Shown: positions 13,660-21,282 of the stretch, piece after piece
Numbering within the stretch: position 1 is the first letter of the stretch
Layout: each line of letters begins with the position of its first letter
Assembly: GCA_031394355.1 (NCBI GenBank)
Contig: JANNSU010000015.1
Span: 1-26,421, forward strand
DNA length: 26,421 bases
Direction: 5' to 3'
Source: JAEUMY01 sp031394355
GTDB lineage: Bacteria > Pseudomonadota > Gammaproteobacteria > Burkholderiales > Usitatibacteraceae
Made by a program: the position numbers and the translations under genes
Notes under the pieces: generated by a model
Database searches by the model: none
The model's input: the letters and a program-made list of their open reading frames with translations, nothing else
Told to the model about the DNA's origin: nothing

Positions 13660-15093
13660 ATGCCCCGCGCCACCAAGATCGTCGCCACCCTCGGCCCCGC
13701 CTCCAGCAGCGCAGAGGTGCTGGAACGTCTCATCGTTGCCGGCGTGAATGTCGTCCGGATGAATTTCTCCCACGGCACGAAGGAGGACCATCTCGGCCGG
13801 GCCCAGATGGTGCGCGACATCGCGGCCAGGCATGGCAAGCCAATCGGGATCCTCGCCGATCTGCAGGGGCCCAAAATCCGCGTGGGCAAGTTCGCCGAGA
13901 ACAAGATCACGCTGAAGCCGGGTGACAAATTCATCCTCGATGGCAAGTGCGACCTGGGCAACCAGGAGCGCGTAGGCATCGACTACAAGGAGCTGCCGCG
14001 CGACGTGAAGCCGGGTGATGCGCTGCTGCTCAATGACGGACTCATCGTCATGGATGTGCAGAGCGTGCGTGGCGAGGAAGTCCACTGCAAGGTCCGCAAT
14101 GGCGGCGTGCTCTCCAACAACAAGGGCATCAACCGTCAGGGGGGTGGCCTGACCGCGCCGCCGCTGACATCCAAGGACATGGAGGACATCAAGACTGCCG
14201 CCGTCATGAAGGCGGACTATCTGGCGGTGTCATTCCCCAAGTCCGGCGCCGACATGTACATGGCGCGCGAGCTGATGCGCGCTGCGGGCGGTCGCTCGCA
14301 ATTGATAGCAAAGATCGAACGCGCCGAAGCCATCCCGGCGCTGGAAGAAATCATGAACGCCTGCGACGGCATCATGGTGGCGCGCGGCGACCTCGCCGTG
14401 GAAGTCGGTGATGCCGCCGTGCCTGCGCTGCAGAAGCGCATGATCCGCATGGCGCGCGAGATGAACAAGCTCACCATCACTGCGACCCAGATGATGGAGT
14501 CGATGGTGTCCAATCCCATCCCGACGCGTGCGGAAGTTTCGGATGTGGCCAACGCCGTACTGGATGGCACGGACGCCGTGATGCTGTCAGCCGAATCCGC
14601 TTCGGGTATGTATCCGGTAGAGACCGTGGAAGCGATGAACCGCATCTGCCGCGAGGCGGAGAAATCCGCACAGGTCGCGCTGGATCGCGATTTCCTCGAC
14701 CGCGTGTTCAAGCGCGTCGACCAGTCGATTGCCATGGCGGCGCTGTTCACAGCACACCACCTCAAGGTGAAGTGCATTGCCTCGCTGACGCAATCCGGTT
14801 CAACGGCACTGTGGATGTCGCGCCTCAACTCGGGCGTGCCCATCTATGCGCTGACGCCGGAGAAGGAAACGCTCACCAAATGCGCGCTGTATCGCGACGT
14901 GCGCCCCTTCACCCTTGCGTATGAAGGGCATGATCGGGAGAAGCTGCTACGTGAAGCCGAGCAAACCCTGTTGAAAGAGGGCGTGGTGCAGGACGGTGAT
15001 CTGGTCGTGCTGACGATTGGCGAACCGATCGGACAGTCAGGTGGCACGAACACCATGAAAATCGTCAAAGTCGGCGAGCACCGGGTCGCCTAG
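13660..15093 (+). CDS. pyk: Pyruvate kinase (type II)
   Basis: This 477-residue enzyme transfers phosphate from phosphoenolpyruvate to ADP. It begins PRATKIVATLGPASSS and shows VNVVRMNFSHG (K+/phosphate site), ILADLQGPKIRVG, LIAKIERAEAI with the catalytic Lys, DGIMVARGDLAVE (Mg2+), and the signature MMESMVSNPIPTRAEVSDVAN with DGTDAVMLSAESASGMYP. The C-terminal allosteric domain is present and ends in a Gly-rich stretch. The start at 13660 has AGGA 7 nt upstream; the longer open frame before it is repeat DNA. The 103-bp spacer upstream carries a palindrome and a heptamer array. Confidence 0.96.
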   Translation: MPRATKIVATLGPASSSAEVLERLIVAGVNVVRMNFSHGTKEDHLGRAQMVRDIAARHGKPIGILADLQGPKIRVGKFAENKITLKPGDKFILDGKCDLGNQERVGIDYKELPRDVKPGDALLLNDGLIVMDVQSVRGEEVHCKVRNGGVLSNNKGINRQGGGLTAPPLTSKDMEDIKTAAVMKADYLAVSFPKSGADMYMARELMRAAGGRSQLIAKIERAEAIPALEEIMNACDGIMVARGDLAVEVGDAAVPALQKRMIRMAREMNKLTITATQMMESMVSNPIPTRAEVSDVANAVLDGTDAVMLSAESASGMYPVETVEAMNRICREAEKSAQVALDRDFLDRVFKRVDQSIAMAALFTAHHLKVKCIASLTQSGSTALWMSRLNSGVPIYALTPEKETLTKCALYRDVRPFTLAYEGHDREKLLREAEQTLLKEGVVQDGDLVVLTIGEPIGQSGGTNTMKIVKVGEHRVA

Positions 15094-15112
15094 CGAGTCA
15101 GGCCAGGCTCTC

Positions 15113-15319
15113 ATGTTCGACGTTCTGCCTTACTGGCTGGTACTTACCGGTCTGTATTGGACCATGGTTTATGGCGGCGGTATCGAGTGGATCAAACGCC
15201 ACGACTTTGGATCCTTCTCCCACGCCTCCGTCTCTACGTGGAGACGCACGTGGCACTTGATCTGGGTACTGGGCACCGTTGCGACAGTTATAGGAATGGT
15301 CGCTGCGACACATACCTGA
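15113..15319 (+). CDS. Small two-helix membrane protein, unknown
   Basis: A 68-residue ORF 19 bp after pyk. It has two hydrophobic segments (LPYWLVLTGLYWTMVYGGG and IWVLGTVATVIGMVAA) separated by a charged loop, and is rich in tryptophan. This composition looks more like a real membrane peptide than a chance frame, but the ribosome site is weak (CAGG) and I recognise no family. The opposite strand has a shorter shadow frame. Confidence 0.5.
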   Translation: MFDVLPYWLVLTGLYWTMVYGGGIEWIKRHDFGSFSHASVSTWRRTWHLIWVLGTVATVIGMVAATHT

Positions 15320-15325
15320 TCTCCA

Positions 15326-15351
15326 CCGCCTTGCGAATACTCGCAAGGTGG
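15326..15351. repeat. Iterated palindrome, variant GCGAATACTCGC with extended arms
   Basis: The core at 15333-15344 has one T-to-C change. The arms extend to CCGCCTTGCGA and TCGCAAGGTGG, giving a 26-bp hairpin with one non-Watson-Crick position and a 4-nt loop, after the small membrane ORF. Confidence 0.8.
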
Positions 15352-15476
15352 CATCACTCAAACGTTCCAAAGATGCACAGTCAACCGCGTCCAGTTCAAC
15401 AAGTGCGAGCCACTGAGGAAGGTCTTGCTCATGCCGCTGCCCGTCACCACCGCTGGTCGCCGAGCTCGCTTTGCCG

Positions 15477-16034
15477 CTACTCCTTGTCCCGCACAAACCC
15501 AATCGGTCGCTTGGTCTTCGGATCAGGCGGTGCCATGAGTTGCCGGATGGCGTCGAGAATCCCGGCGATAGCCTGATCGTGGGTTTGCAGCTTGCGCCCC
15601 ACGCGCCGCTCCAGCTCATCGAGCTTGGCCGCCAAGTCCTTGTTTGTCGCCAACACCTCCCGTATGCGCACGAAGGCACGCATGATCTCAATGTTCACCG
15701 CGATGGCGCGCGGACTGTTGAGCACTGACGAGAGCATCGCTACGCCTTGTTCGGTGAAGGCATACGGTGCCGTGCGACGACCGCCATGCGTGGGACTTGA
15801 GGTCACAGTTTGTGACCTCAAGTTGGCAAGGTCTTGATTCTCCAGTTGAAACATGAAGTCAGCCGGAAAGCGCTCGAGGTTGCGCTTGACCGCCTGTACG
15901 AGAACCTTGGTCTGCACCTCGTAGAGTTCCGCCAAGTCGCTATCGAGCATCACTCGGTGATCGCGCAGCACCACTATGCGTGTAGCCACCGCTTCCATGC
16001 TCGGCGTGATGGACATGAGTTTCGGCGGCGTCAT
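15477..16034 (-). CDS. ORF6N-domain DNA-binding protein
   Basis: This 185-residue protein carries an N-terminal ORF6N domain: RIVVLRDHRVMLDSDLAELY, VLVQAVKRNLERFP, FMFQL, then LRSQTVTSS and PYAFTEQGVAMLSSVLNS. The remainder (RIREVLATNKDLAAKLDELERRV) is probably a coiled coil. ORF6N proteins are KilA-N-like putative DNA-binding proteins, common in phages and in accessory regions of bacterial chromosomes; their role is mostly unknown. The start at 16034 is chosen because GAGGG lies 8 nt upstream; a longer frame to 16103 has no such site. It is on the strand opposite to the glycolytic genes and interrupts that cluster, which suggests later insertion. A perfect 29-bp hairpin lies inside the gene. 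Confidence 0.85.
   Translation of the reverse strand: MTPPKLMSITPSMEAVATRIVVLRDHRVMLDSDLAELYEVQTKVLVQAVKRNLERFPADFMFQLENQDLANLRSQTVTSSPTHGGRRTAPYAFTEQGVAMLSSVLNSPRAIAVNIEIMRAFVRIREVLATNKDLAAKLDELERRVGRKLQTHDQAIAGILDAIRQLMAPPDPKTKRPIGFVRDKE
15795..15823. other. Perfect 13-bp inverted repeat inside the ORF6N gene
   Basis: ACTTGAGGTCACA and TGTGACCTCAAGT flank a 3-nt loop with no mismatch. It covers the codons for the conserved LRSQTVTSS stretch of the ORF6N protein. No T-run follows. The half-site TGTGA is a common regulator half-site, so a DNA-binding role is possible, but protein-coding constraint may explain part of it. Confidence 0.6.
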
Positions 16035-16584
16035 GGCGTGTACCCTCACTTGGTGGTGTCCCCGAACCACTCCAAAATTGATCTCAGGTCTGGCTCTATG
16101 CAAGCCACACAGGCCAGAGGGTCAGGCCATGGGGATCGGGTCTTTCATTATCACATTCTCTTCAACAAATTGACCGTTGGTTCGTCCTCTCAGACTGGAA
16201 CTCGTTGGCGGTCTCTCCACGAGACGGAAACCTTTGAATTTGTGGCTCGTTGGGATGATTGGAAGACTACGCTTCCACTCATCGTGCTTTACCAAAAGCT
16301 AAAGGTCGTGACAAACCCAATCGGTATGAGCACGCCCTGCTTTGAGGATGCCAAAAAAGTGGTGCGCGGAGCAAGTGAACGCCAAATAGCAATTGGCTTA
16401 GCCTTTCTCGCGAATACTCGCGTAGCGCCCTGCGAGTCACCGCGACCCACTGACACCGTGGCAGGGCCTCACTTGCACACACTCCCACCACGTCGCATAC
16501 ACTGGCGGTGATCTTCCCAGAGAGAGGCAGCTGCCGTAGCCGGTCTGACGAGCCTCCGGACTTCATCCAACCCAGCCGCCATTC
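16035..16584. other. 550-bp spacer without a recognisable gene
   Basis: This stretch between the ORF6N gene and the SulP gene is less GC-rich than its surroundings. I see no convincing ORF, RNA gene or terminator in it; the frames that cross it lack family motifs. It contains one variant palindrome (GCGAATACTCGC, 16410-16421). It may be decayed accessory DNA brought in with the ORF6N gene. Confidence 0.5.
16410..16421. repeat. Iterated palindrome, variant GCGAATACTCGC
   Basis: Intergenic, upstream of the SulP gene. It has the same single T-to-C change as the site at 15333, and its flanks read CGCGAATACTCGCG. Confidence 0.8.
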
Positions 16585-18834
16585 ATGAAACGACCCACCA
16601 CCGGGCAGGCCACTGCATTGCGTCCGACCCTCGCCGGCGATCTCGCGGGCGGGACGACGGCTGCGATGTTGGCGCTGCCGCAGGCGCTGGCGCTGGGCAC
16701 GCTGGTGTGGCTGCCGATGGGGGTGGATGCGGCGCATTGGGGCGTCATCGCGGGCCTTGTCACTGCGATCATTGGCGGTTTCGTGGGCCGGGTCACTGGC
16801 ACGGCCTGGCAGATCTCCGGGCCGCGTGCCTCGACGGCGGTCATTCTGGCGGGGCTGGTGGCGTGGCTCGCGGGACAGCCGGGCTTCAGCGCCCGGCCGG
16901 AGCTGGTGTTGCTCTGCATCGGCATCAGCGTGCTCTGCGGCGGACTGTTGCAGTTGGGCATGGCGGCACTGAAGTTCGGCCGCGCGCTCAAGTTCATTCC
17001 CTACCCGGTGCTGGCCGGATTCATGTTCGGCATCGCGCTGGTCATCCTGATGCAGCAGTTCCTGCCCATGCTGGGCCTGCCTGCGGACACTGCGCCCGGC
17101 GCAATCTGGGCGCAGATGAAGCCGCTGTCCCTGCTGGTGGGGCTCATCACCGTGTTGACTGCAATCGCGGTGTCAACGTATGCCGAGCGCGTGCCCGCAC
17201 CGCTGGCAGCACTGGTGGCAGGCTCGCTCGCCTACTGGGCGCTGGTGAGCTTCACCGGTCAGGCCGCGCTAGGCCCGACGCTCTCCGCCGAATCGGATTC
17301 GCGTGCCTTTGCCTGGCCGCTGTTGCAACTGACTTCAACGGATTTTTCGGTCATCACGCGCCCGGTGCTGGGCCAGATCGCCATCACCGCACTGCTGCTG
17401 GCCGTGGTGGGGTCGATCGACTCGCTGCTGTGTGCAGCGACCATCGATGCGGCGACGGGATCGAATCAGGATGGTGACCGTGTGCTGGCCGCACAGGGCA
17501 TCGGCAACGTCCTCGCTGCGGGCGCAGGGGGTCTCTTTGTCAGCAGCACCAACATCATCGCCATCACCAATCATCGCGTCGGCGGGCGCAGCCTGCGCGC
17601 CGGTGTGATCCATTCGTTGATCCTGGCCACGCTGTTGTTTGGCGCGGGCTTTCTCGCGAGTTATCTGCCTTATGCGGTGCTGGCCGGCATCATGGTCACC
17701 GTGGCGCTGAACGTGGCAGAGGACTGGTGGCGCGACTTCGCCGCGAGCGTGCGCGGCAGCGGTGCCCGCGCACACGACGGCAAAGGCAACCTGCTCATCG
17801 CCGCACTGGTGGCCGCGACCACGGCACTCGTCAACGTGGTGAGCGCCGTGCTGGTCGGCGTGATTGCGGCAACCATTCTGCTCATCGCGCGCATGAGCAG
17901 CTCGGTGATCCATCGCGTGTCCGATGTGTCGGCCCGCAGCTCGCTGCGTGTGCGGAAGCCCGATGCACTGGCGTTCCTGCGCGAGCACGGCCGCAGCGTC
18001 GCCGTGGTGGAGATGCAGGGCTACCTCTTTTTCGGCAGTGCAGACCGGCTGCGCAGTGAAGTCGACGCGCTGGCCGAAGGCCGCGAGATGATCATTCTGG
18101 ATTTCCGCCGCGTGGTGGAGATCGAGGCCTCCGGCGCGCGCCAGCTCTCATTGCTGGCCAAGTCGCTGGCCGAGCGTGGTGTCACGATGGCGCTGGCGCA
18201 TGTGCTGCCGGACGCCGTGAGCGGTGCCTACCTGAAGGAGGCGGGTGTCGCCGATGCGATTCACACCCGCCTTTGGTTTGCCGATCTGGACCACGCGCTT
18301 GAATGGGCCGAGGATCAGTTGCTCGACGGCCACATCGACCGCACGGAGACCCGTCGCGAGCTGGCGCTGGAGCGCACGGTGTTGCTGGAGGGGCTGGACC
18401 CGCCGGAGGCCGCAACCGTGCGCAGCCTGCTGCTGAAGGAAACCCATGCCGCCGGCACGGCCGTGTTCCGCGAAGGCGATGCAGGCGACCGGCTCTACAT
18501 CCTGACGCAAGGCGAAGTCAGCATCGATCTCAAGCTCGCCGCCAAAGGTGGGAGCAGAGACCGGGACCAGGGCGACGCACCGCTGCGCGCACAGCGCCTT
18601 GCCGCCTTCGGCCCCGGCATGGTGTTCGGCGAAATGGCACTCATCGAAGGCAAGCCACGCTCGGCTGACGCCGTGGTCAAGGTGGACGCCATCGTTCACA
18701 CGCTGACAGCGGACAATTTCGCGCGCCTGCGGCGCGAACATCCCGATATCGCCATCAAACTCGTCGGCAACATCACCCGCCTGCTGGCCGCGCGGCTACG
18801 GGCGACGAGCGAGCAATTGCGGCAGAGCTACTGA
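16585..18834 (+). CDS. SulP-family anion transporter with STAS and cyclic-nucleotide-binding domains
   Basis: This 749-residue protein has three parts. Residues 15-440 form a SulP/SLC26 membrane domain (GTTAAMLALPQALALG, ISGPRASTAVILAG, IDSLLCAATIDAATG, TNIIAITNHRVGG). Residues about 452-575 form a STAS domain (VVEMQGYLFFGSADRL, EIEASGARQLSLLAKSL). Residues about 599-740 form a CRP-like cNMP-binding domain with the phosphate-binding cassette FGEMALIEGKPRSADAV, whose Glu, Arg and Ser are the usual cNMP contacts. SulP proteins move sulfate, bicarbonate or other anions; the substrate cannot be read here. The cNMP domain suggests gating by cAMP or cGMP, which is inferred. It lies between pyk and fba, where many betaproteobacteria have no such gene. 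Confidence 0.9.
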   Translation: MKRPTTGQATALRPTLAGDLAGGTTAAMLALPQALALGTLVWLPMGVDAAHWGVIAGLVTAIIGGFVGRVTGTAWQISGPRASTAVILAGLVAWLAGQPGFSARPELVLLCIGISVLCGGLLQLGMAALKFGRALKFIPYPVLAGFMFGIALVILMQQFLPMLGLPADTAPGAIWAQMKPLSLLVGLITVLTAIAVSTYAERVPAPLAALVAGSLAYWALVSFTGQAALGPTLSAESDSRAFAWPLLQLTSTDFSVITRPVLGQIAITALLLAVVGSIDSLLCAATIDAATGSNQDGDRVLAAQGIGNVLAAGAGGLFVSSTNIIAITNHRVGGRSLRAGVIHSLILATLLFGAGFLASYLPYAVLAGIMVTVALNVAEDWWRDFAASVRGSGARAHDGKGNLLIAALVAATTALVNVVSAVLVGVIAATILLIARMSSSVIHRVSDVSARSSLRVRKPDALAFLREHGRSVAVVEMQGYLFFGSADRLRSEVDALAEGREMIILDFRRVVEIEASGARQLSLLAKSLAERGVTMALAHVLPDAVSGAYLKEAGVADAIHTRLWFADLDHALEWAEDQLLDGHIDRTETRRELALERTVLLEGLDPPEAATVRSLLLKETHAAGTAVFREGDAGDRLYILTQGEVSIDLKLAAKGGSRDRDQGDAPLRAQRLAAFGPGMVFGEMALIEGKPRSADAVVKVDAIVHTLTADNFARLRREHPDIAIKLVGNITRLLAARLRATSEQLRQSY

Positions 18835-18844
18835 GGGCCAGGTT

Positions 18845-18856
18845 GCGAATATTCGC
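18845..18856. repeat. Iterated palindrome GCGAATATTCGC (exact)
   Basis: Intergenic, 10 bp after the SulP stop; extends to the 14-bp form. Confidence 0.9.
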
Positions 18857-18895
18857 ACTTGCAGCGGCAGGTCACTGCAGCCACCGCAAAGGCGG

Positions 18896-18977
18896 AACAC
18901 AGATGAACACTGATCAAGGCAGGATGAACACAGATAAAGACGACATCCATCTGTGTTCATCCGTGTTCATCTGTGTT
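18896..18977. repeat. Long inverted repeat with ~10-bp GATGAAC periodicity
   Basis: The outer arms AACACAGATGAACAC (18896-18910) and GTGTTCATCTGTGTT (18963-18977) are perfectly complementary. The inner arms GGATGAACACAGAT (18922-18935) and ATCTGTGTTCATCC (18949-18962) are also perfect. An 11-nt bulge lies in the left arm and a 13-nt loop at the tip. The core ACAGATGAAC/ACGGATGAAC recurs about every 10 bp. Similar but GC-richer hairpins are found at 22205 and 22422. Confidence 0.8.
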
Positions 18978-19053
18978 TGCGTTGCGGTTTGATACGACGA
19001 GGTCCGTTGGCATCCCAACAAGATGGCGATCAGCCTGTCGTGTTCAAAGCCGG

Positions 19054-19059
19054 TAAAAT
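19054..19059 (+). promoter_or_regulatory. Candidate -10 element (TAAAAT) for fba
   Basis: TAAAAT matches the -10 consensus at 5 of 6 positions, in the context GGTAAAATTCGCC. A start near 19066 would place the palindrome at 19071 and the heptamer array inside the 5' leader. No clear -35 is visible. Confidence 0.3.
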
Positions 19060-19070
19060 TCGCCCCCTGT

Positions 19071-19082
19071 GCGAATATTCGC
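19071..19082. repeat. Iterated palindrome GCGAATATTCGC (exact)
   Basis: Intergenic, in the fba leader, 17 bp before its heptamer array; extends to the 14-bp form. Confidence 0.9.
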
Positions 19083-19099
19083 ATGCCGCCTCGGCCACC

Positions 19100-19127
19100 C
19101 ATCGCCGCTCACCCATTACCCATCACC
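19100..19127 (+). repeat. Heptamer array (four 7-bp units) upstream of fba
   Basis: Units in exact register are CATCGCC, GCTCACC, CATTACC, CATCACC. They align unit by unit with units 3-6 of the pyk array, with 25 of 28 bases identical. The last unit directly abuts the AGGAAG ribosome site of fba. A GCGAATATTCGC palindrome ends 17 bp before the array. Confidence 0.8.
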
Positions 19128-19139
19128 AGGAAGACCACC

Positions 19140-20204
19140 ATGCCCCTCGTATCCATGCGCCAACTGCTCGATCACGCCGCCGAGAACGGCTACGGCCTGC
19201 CCGCCTTCAATGTGAACAATCTGGAGCAGGTGCAGGCCATCATGGAAGCTGCCAACGAAACTGGCAGCCCCGTGATCATGCAGGCCTCGGCGGGTGCGCG
19301 GAAATACGCCGGCGAGACGTTCCTCAAGTACTTGATCCAGGCTGCCGTCGATTCCTATCCGCACATCCCGGTCGTGATGCACCAGGACCACGGCCAGAGC
19401 CCCGCCGTTTGCGAATCCGCCATGAAGCTGGGTTTCTCCAGCGTGATGATGGACGGGTCGCTGCAGGCGGATGGCAAGACCGTCGCGAGCTACGAGTACA
19501 ACGTGGAGGTCACGAAGAAGGTGGTTGATCTGGCCCACGCAACCGGCGTGTCGGTGGAAGGCGAGTTGGGCTGTCTCGGTTCGCTGGAAACCATGATGGG
19601 CGACAAGGAGGATGGCCACGGCGCAGACGGCGCCATGACGCGCGAGCAACTCCTGACCGATCCCGACCAGGCAGCAGACTTCATCAAGCTGACGGGTGCT
19701 GACGCACTGGCCATCGCCATCGGCACCTCACACGGTGCCTACAAATTCACACGGAAACCCACCGGCGATATTCTCGCCATCGACCGCATCAAGGCCATCA
19801 ACGCCCGTATTCCCAACACCCATCTCGTGATGCACGGCTCGTCCTCGGTGCCGCAGGATCTTTTGCAGATCATCCGCGAGAATGGTGGCGAGATGAAAGA
19901 GACCTACGGCGTGCCCGTGGAAGAGATCCAGGAAGGCATCAAGCATGGCGTGCGCAAAATCAATATCGACACCGACATCCGCCTCGCCATGACGGCGGCC
20001 GTGCGCAAGTTTCTCAACGACAACAAATCACACTTCGACCCGCGTGACTTCCTGAAGCCTGCACGCGCCGCCGCCAAGGAAATCTGCAAGCAGCGCTACG
20101 AGCAGTTCGGCTGCGCAGGCCAGGCCGCCAAGATCAAACCGATGGGTCTGTCGATGATGGCGACACGCTATGCCGCGGGTGAGCTTGCCGCAGTCGTCAA
20201 CTGA
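19140..20204 (+). CDS. fba: Fructose-1,6-bisphosphate aldolase, class II (Calvin-cycle subtype)
   Basis: This 354-residue Zn2+-dependent aldolase interconverts fructose-1,6-bisphosphate with two triose phosphates. Landmarks are LLDHAAENGYGLPAFNVNN, the metal/catalytic stretch VVMHQDHGQ (paired His with the catalytic Asp), FSSVMMDGS, VEGELGCLGS, IAIGTSHGAYKF, LVMHGSSSVP and INIDTDIRLAMT. The sequence is of the longer CbbA-like type common in Proteobacteria. The start at 19140 has AGGAAG about 8 nt upstream. It follows the repeat-rich spacer and precedes a DUF3667 gene by 13 bp. Confidence 0.96.
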   Translation: MPLVSMRQLLDHAAENGYGLPAFNVNNLEQVQAIMEAANETGSPVIMQASAGARKYAGETFLKYLIQAAVDSYPHIPVVMHQDHGQSPAVCESAMKLGFSSVMMDGSLQADGKTVASYEYNVEVTKKVVDLAHATGVSVEGELGCLGSLETMMGDKEDGHGADGAMTREQLLTDPDQAADFIKLTGADALAIAIGTSHGAYKFTRKPTGDILAIDRIKAINARIPNTHLVMHGSSSVPQDLLQIIRENGGEMKETYGVPVEEIQEGIKHGVRKINIDTDIRLAMTAAVRKFLNDNKSHFDPRDFLKPARAAAKEICKQRYEQFGCAGQAAKIKPMGLSMMATRYAAGELAAVVN

Positions 20205-20217
20205 TTCGGTCGGCTGA

Positions 20218-21276
20218 TTGAACGCCCCCGACGCAGCGGCTGAACCGGACCGCGACTGCCTCAACTGCGGCAGCGCGCTGCGACTGGCGGACGGGCGCAT
20301 CGCGCACTACTGTCCGGACTGCGGCCAGGAAAGCGATCCGCGCCCGCCCACGGTGGTGGAGCTGGTGCGCCAACTGGTTTCGCACTATGCCTCGGCAGAG
20401 GGCCGACTCTGGCCCACGCTGGTGGGCCTGATCGGCAAGCCCGGCTACCTGACCACCGAGTATCTGGCCGGTCGGCGCCGACGCTTCATCATGCCGACGC
20501 GGCTCTACCTCACGATGAGCATTCTGTTCTTCGTGCTGGTGAAAGTGCTGGGGGCAGGCAATCTGGCCAACAGTGAGAAGCGGGTCGAACCGCGACCTGC
20601 GACAAAGGCCACCGCCACCACCCAGCCGGGCACCTCGGCGGAGCTTCCCAAGCCCGATGAAATTCCCCGTGGCGCACTGGACGAGGTGCGCAGGGATTTC
20701 CAGAATGAGATCGCCAAGGCGCAGGCAAAAGACCGAACGGCAGGCAGCCCCGGCCGCGTCCGCATTGGCTCCAACAGCAAGGGTGCCGCCATGGACGACT
20801 CCTTCCACAAGGCCCTCGATTGCGAGAAAGAGCCTGGGCCGTGGTGCCACAAGCTCAAGGCCTGGCTGGTCGAGCGCTACGGCAACATCACTGTCCGCGA
20901 ATTCGGCGTGCGCTTGAAAGACCGCATGACTTCACTGGCACCTTATGCGATGTTCGTGCTGCTGCCAGTGTTCGCGGCACTGACCTGGCTGCTCTACTGG
21001 CGACGCAAGCTCTATTACTCGGAGCACCTGATCTATGCCCTGCACGTCCACAGCTTCGCCTTCCTGCTGCTGCTCACCATTGCCGTTCTGCCGAAAGGCA
21101 TCGGAGAGTGGCTGTGGCTCGCTGGCATGGTCTACTTCTGGTTCGCGATGCGCCGGGTGTTCGGCGGCCGCTGGTGGATGACCACGCTGCGCTGGGCCAC
21201 GCTGGGCATGGTGTATCCGTTCCTGTTGTCCCTTTCCATCGTCTTCACCCTGATTCTTGCCATCCTTCTTGTCTGA
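20218..21276 (+). CDS. DUF3667-like membrane protein with N-terminal zinc ribbon
   Basis: This 352-residue protein begins with a four-cysteine zinc ribbon (CLNCG near 15 and CPDCGQ near 33), then a VGLIGKPGYLTTEYLAGRRRRFIMPTRLYLTMSILFF stretch with one membrane helix. A polar, Ala/Pro/Lys-rich loop follows, and then four or so C-terminal membrane segments. This layout is that of DUF3667 proteins, whose role is unknown. The TTG at 20218 is the only start that keeps the zinc ribbon, because an in-frame TGA precedes it immediately; no ribosome site is visible, so it may be translated by coupling from fba, whose stop is 13 bp upstream. The same transcript probably continues into purC, 6 bp downstream. 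Confidence 0.82.
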   Translation: MNAPDAAAEPDRDCLNCGSALRLADGRIAHYCPDCGQESDPRPPTVVELVRQLVSHYASAEGRLWPTLVGLIGKPGYLTTEYLAGRRRRFIMPTRLYLTMSILFFVLVKVLGAGNLANSEKRVEPRPATKATATTQPGTSAELPKPDEIPRGALDEVRRDFQNEIAKAQAKDRTAGSPGRVRIGSNSKGAAMDDSFHKALDCEKEPGPWCHKLKAWLVERYGNITVREFGVRLKDRMTSLAPYAMFVLLPVFAALTWLLYWRRKLYYSEHLIYALHVHSFAFLLLLTIAVLPKGIGEWLWLAGMVYFWFAMRRVFGGRWWMTTLRWATLGMVYPFLLSLSIVFTLILAILLV

Positions 21277-21282
21277 GACACC

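Larger units (their letters stand above)
18835..19139. other. 305-bp repeat-rich spacer upstream of fba
   Basis: No gene is visible. In order it holds a GCGAATATTCGC palindrome (18845), a long GATGAAC-type hairpin (18896-18977), a TAAAAT candidate -10 (19054-19059), a second palindrome (19071), a four-unit heptamer array (19100-19127) and the fba ribosome site. Confidence 0.7.

Noticed and set aside
15834..16511. A 225-codon plus-strand frame across the ORF6N start and the spacer
   Set aside because: Half is antisense to the ORF6N gene and the rest has no motif or ribosome site.
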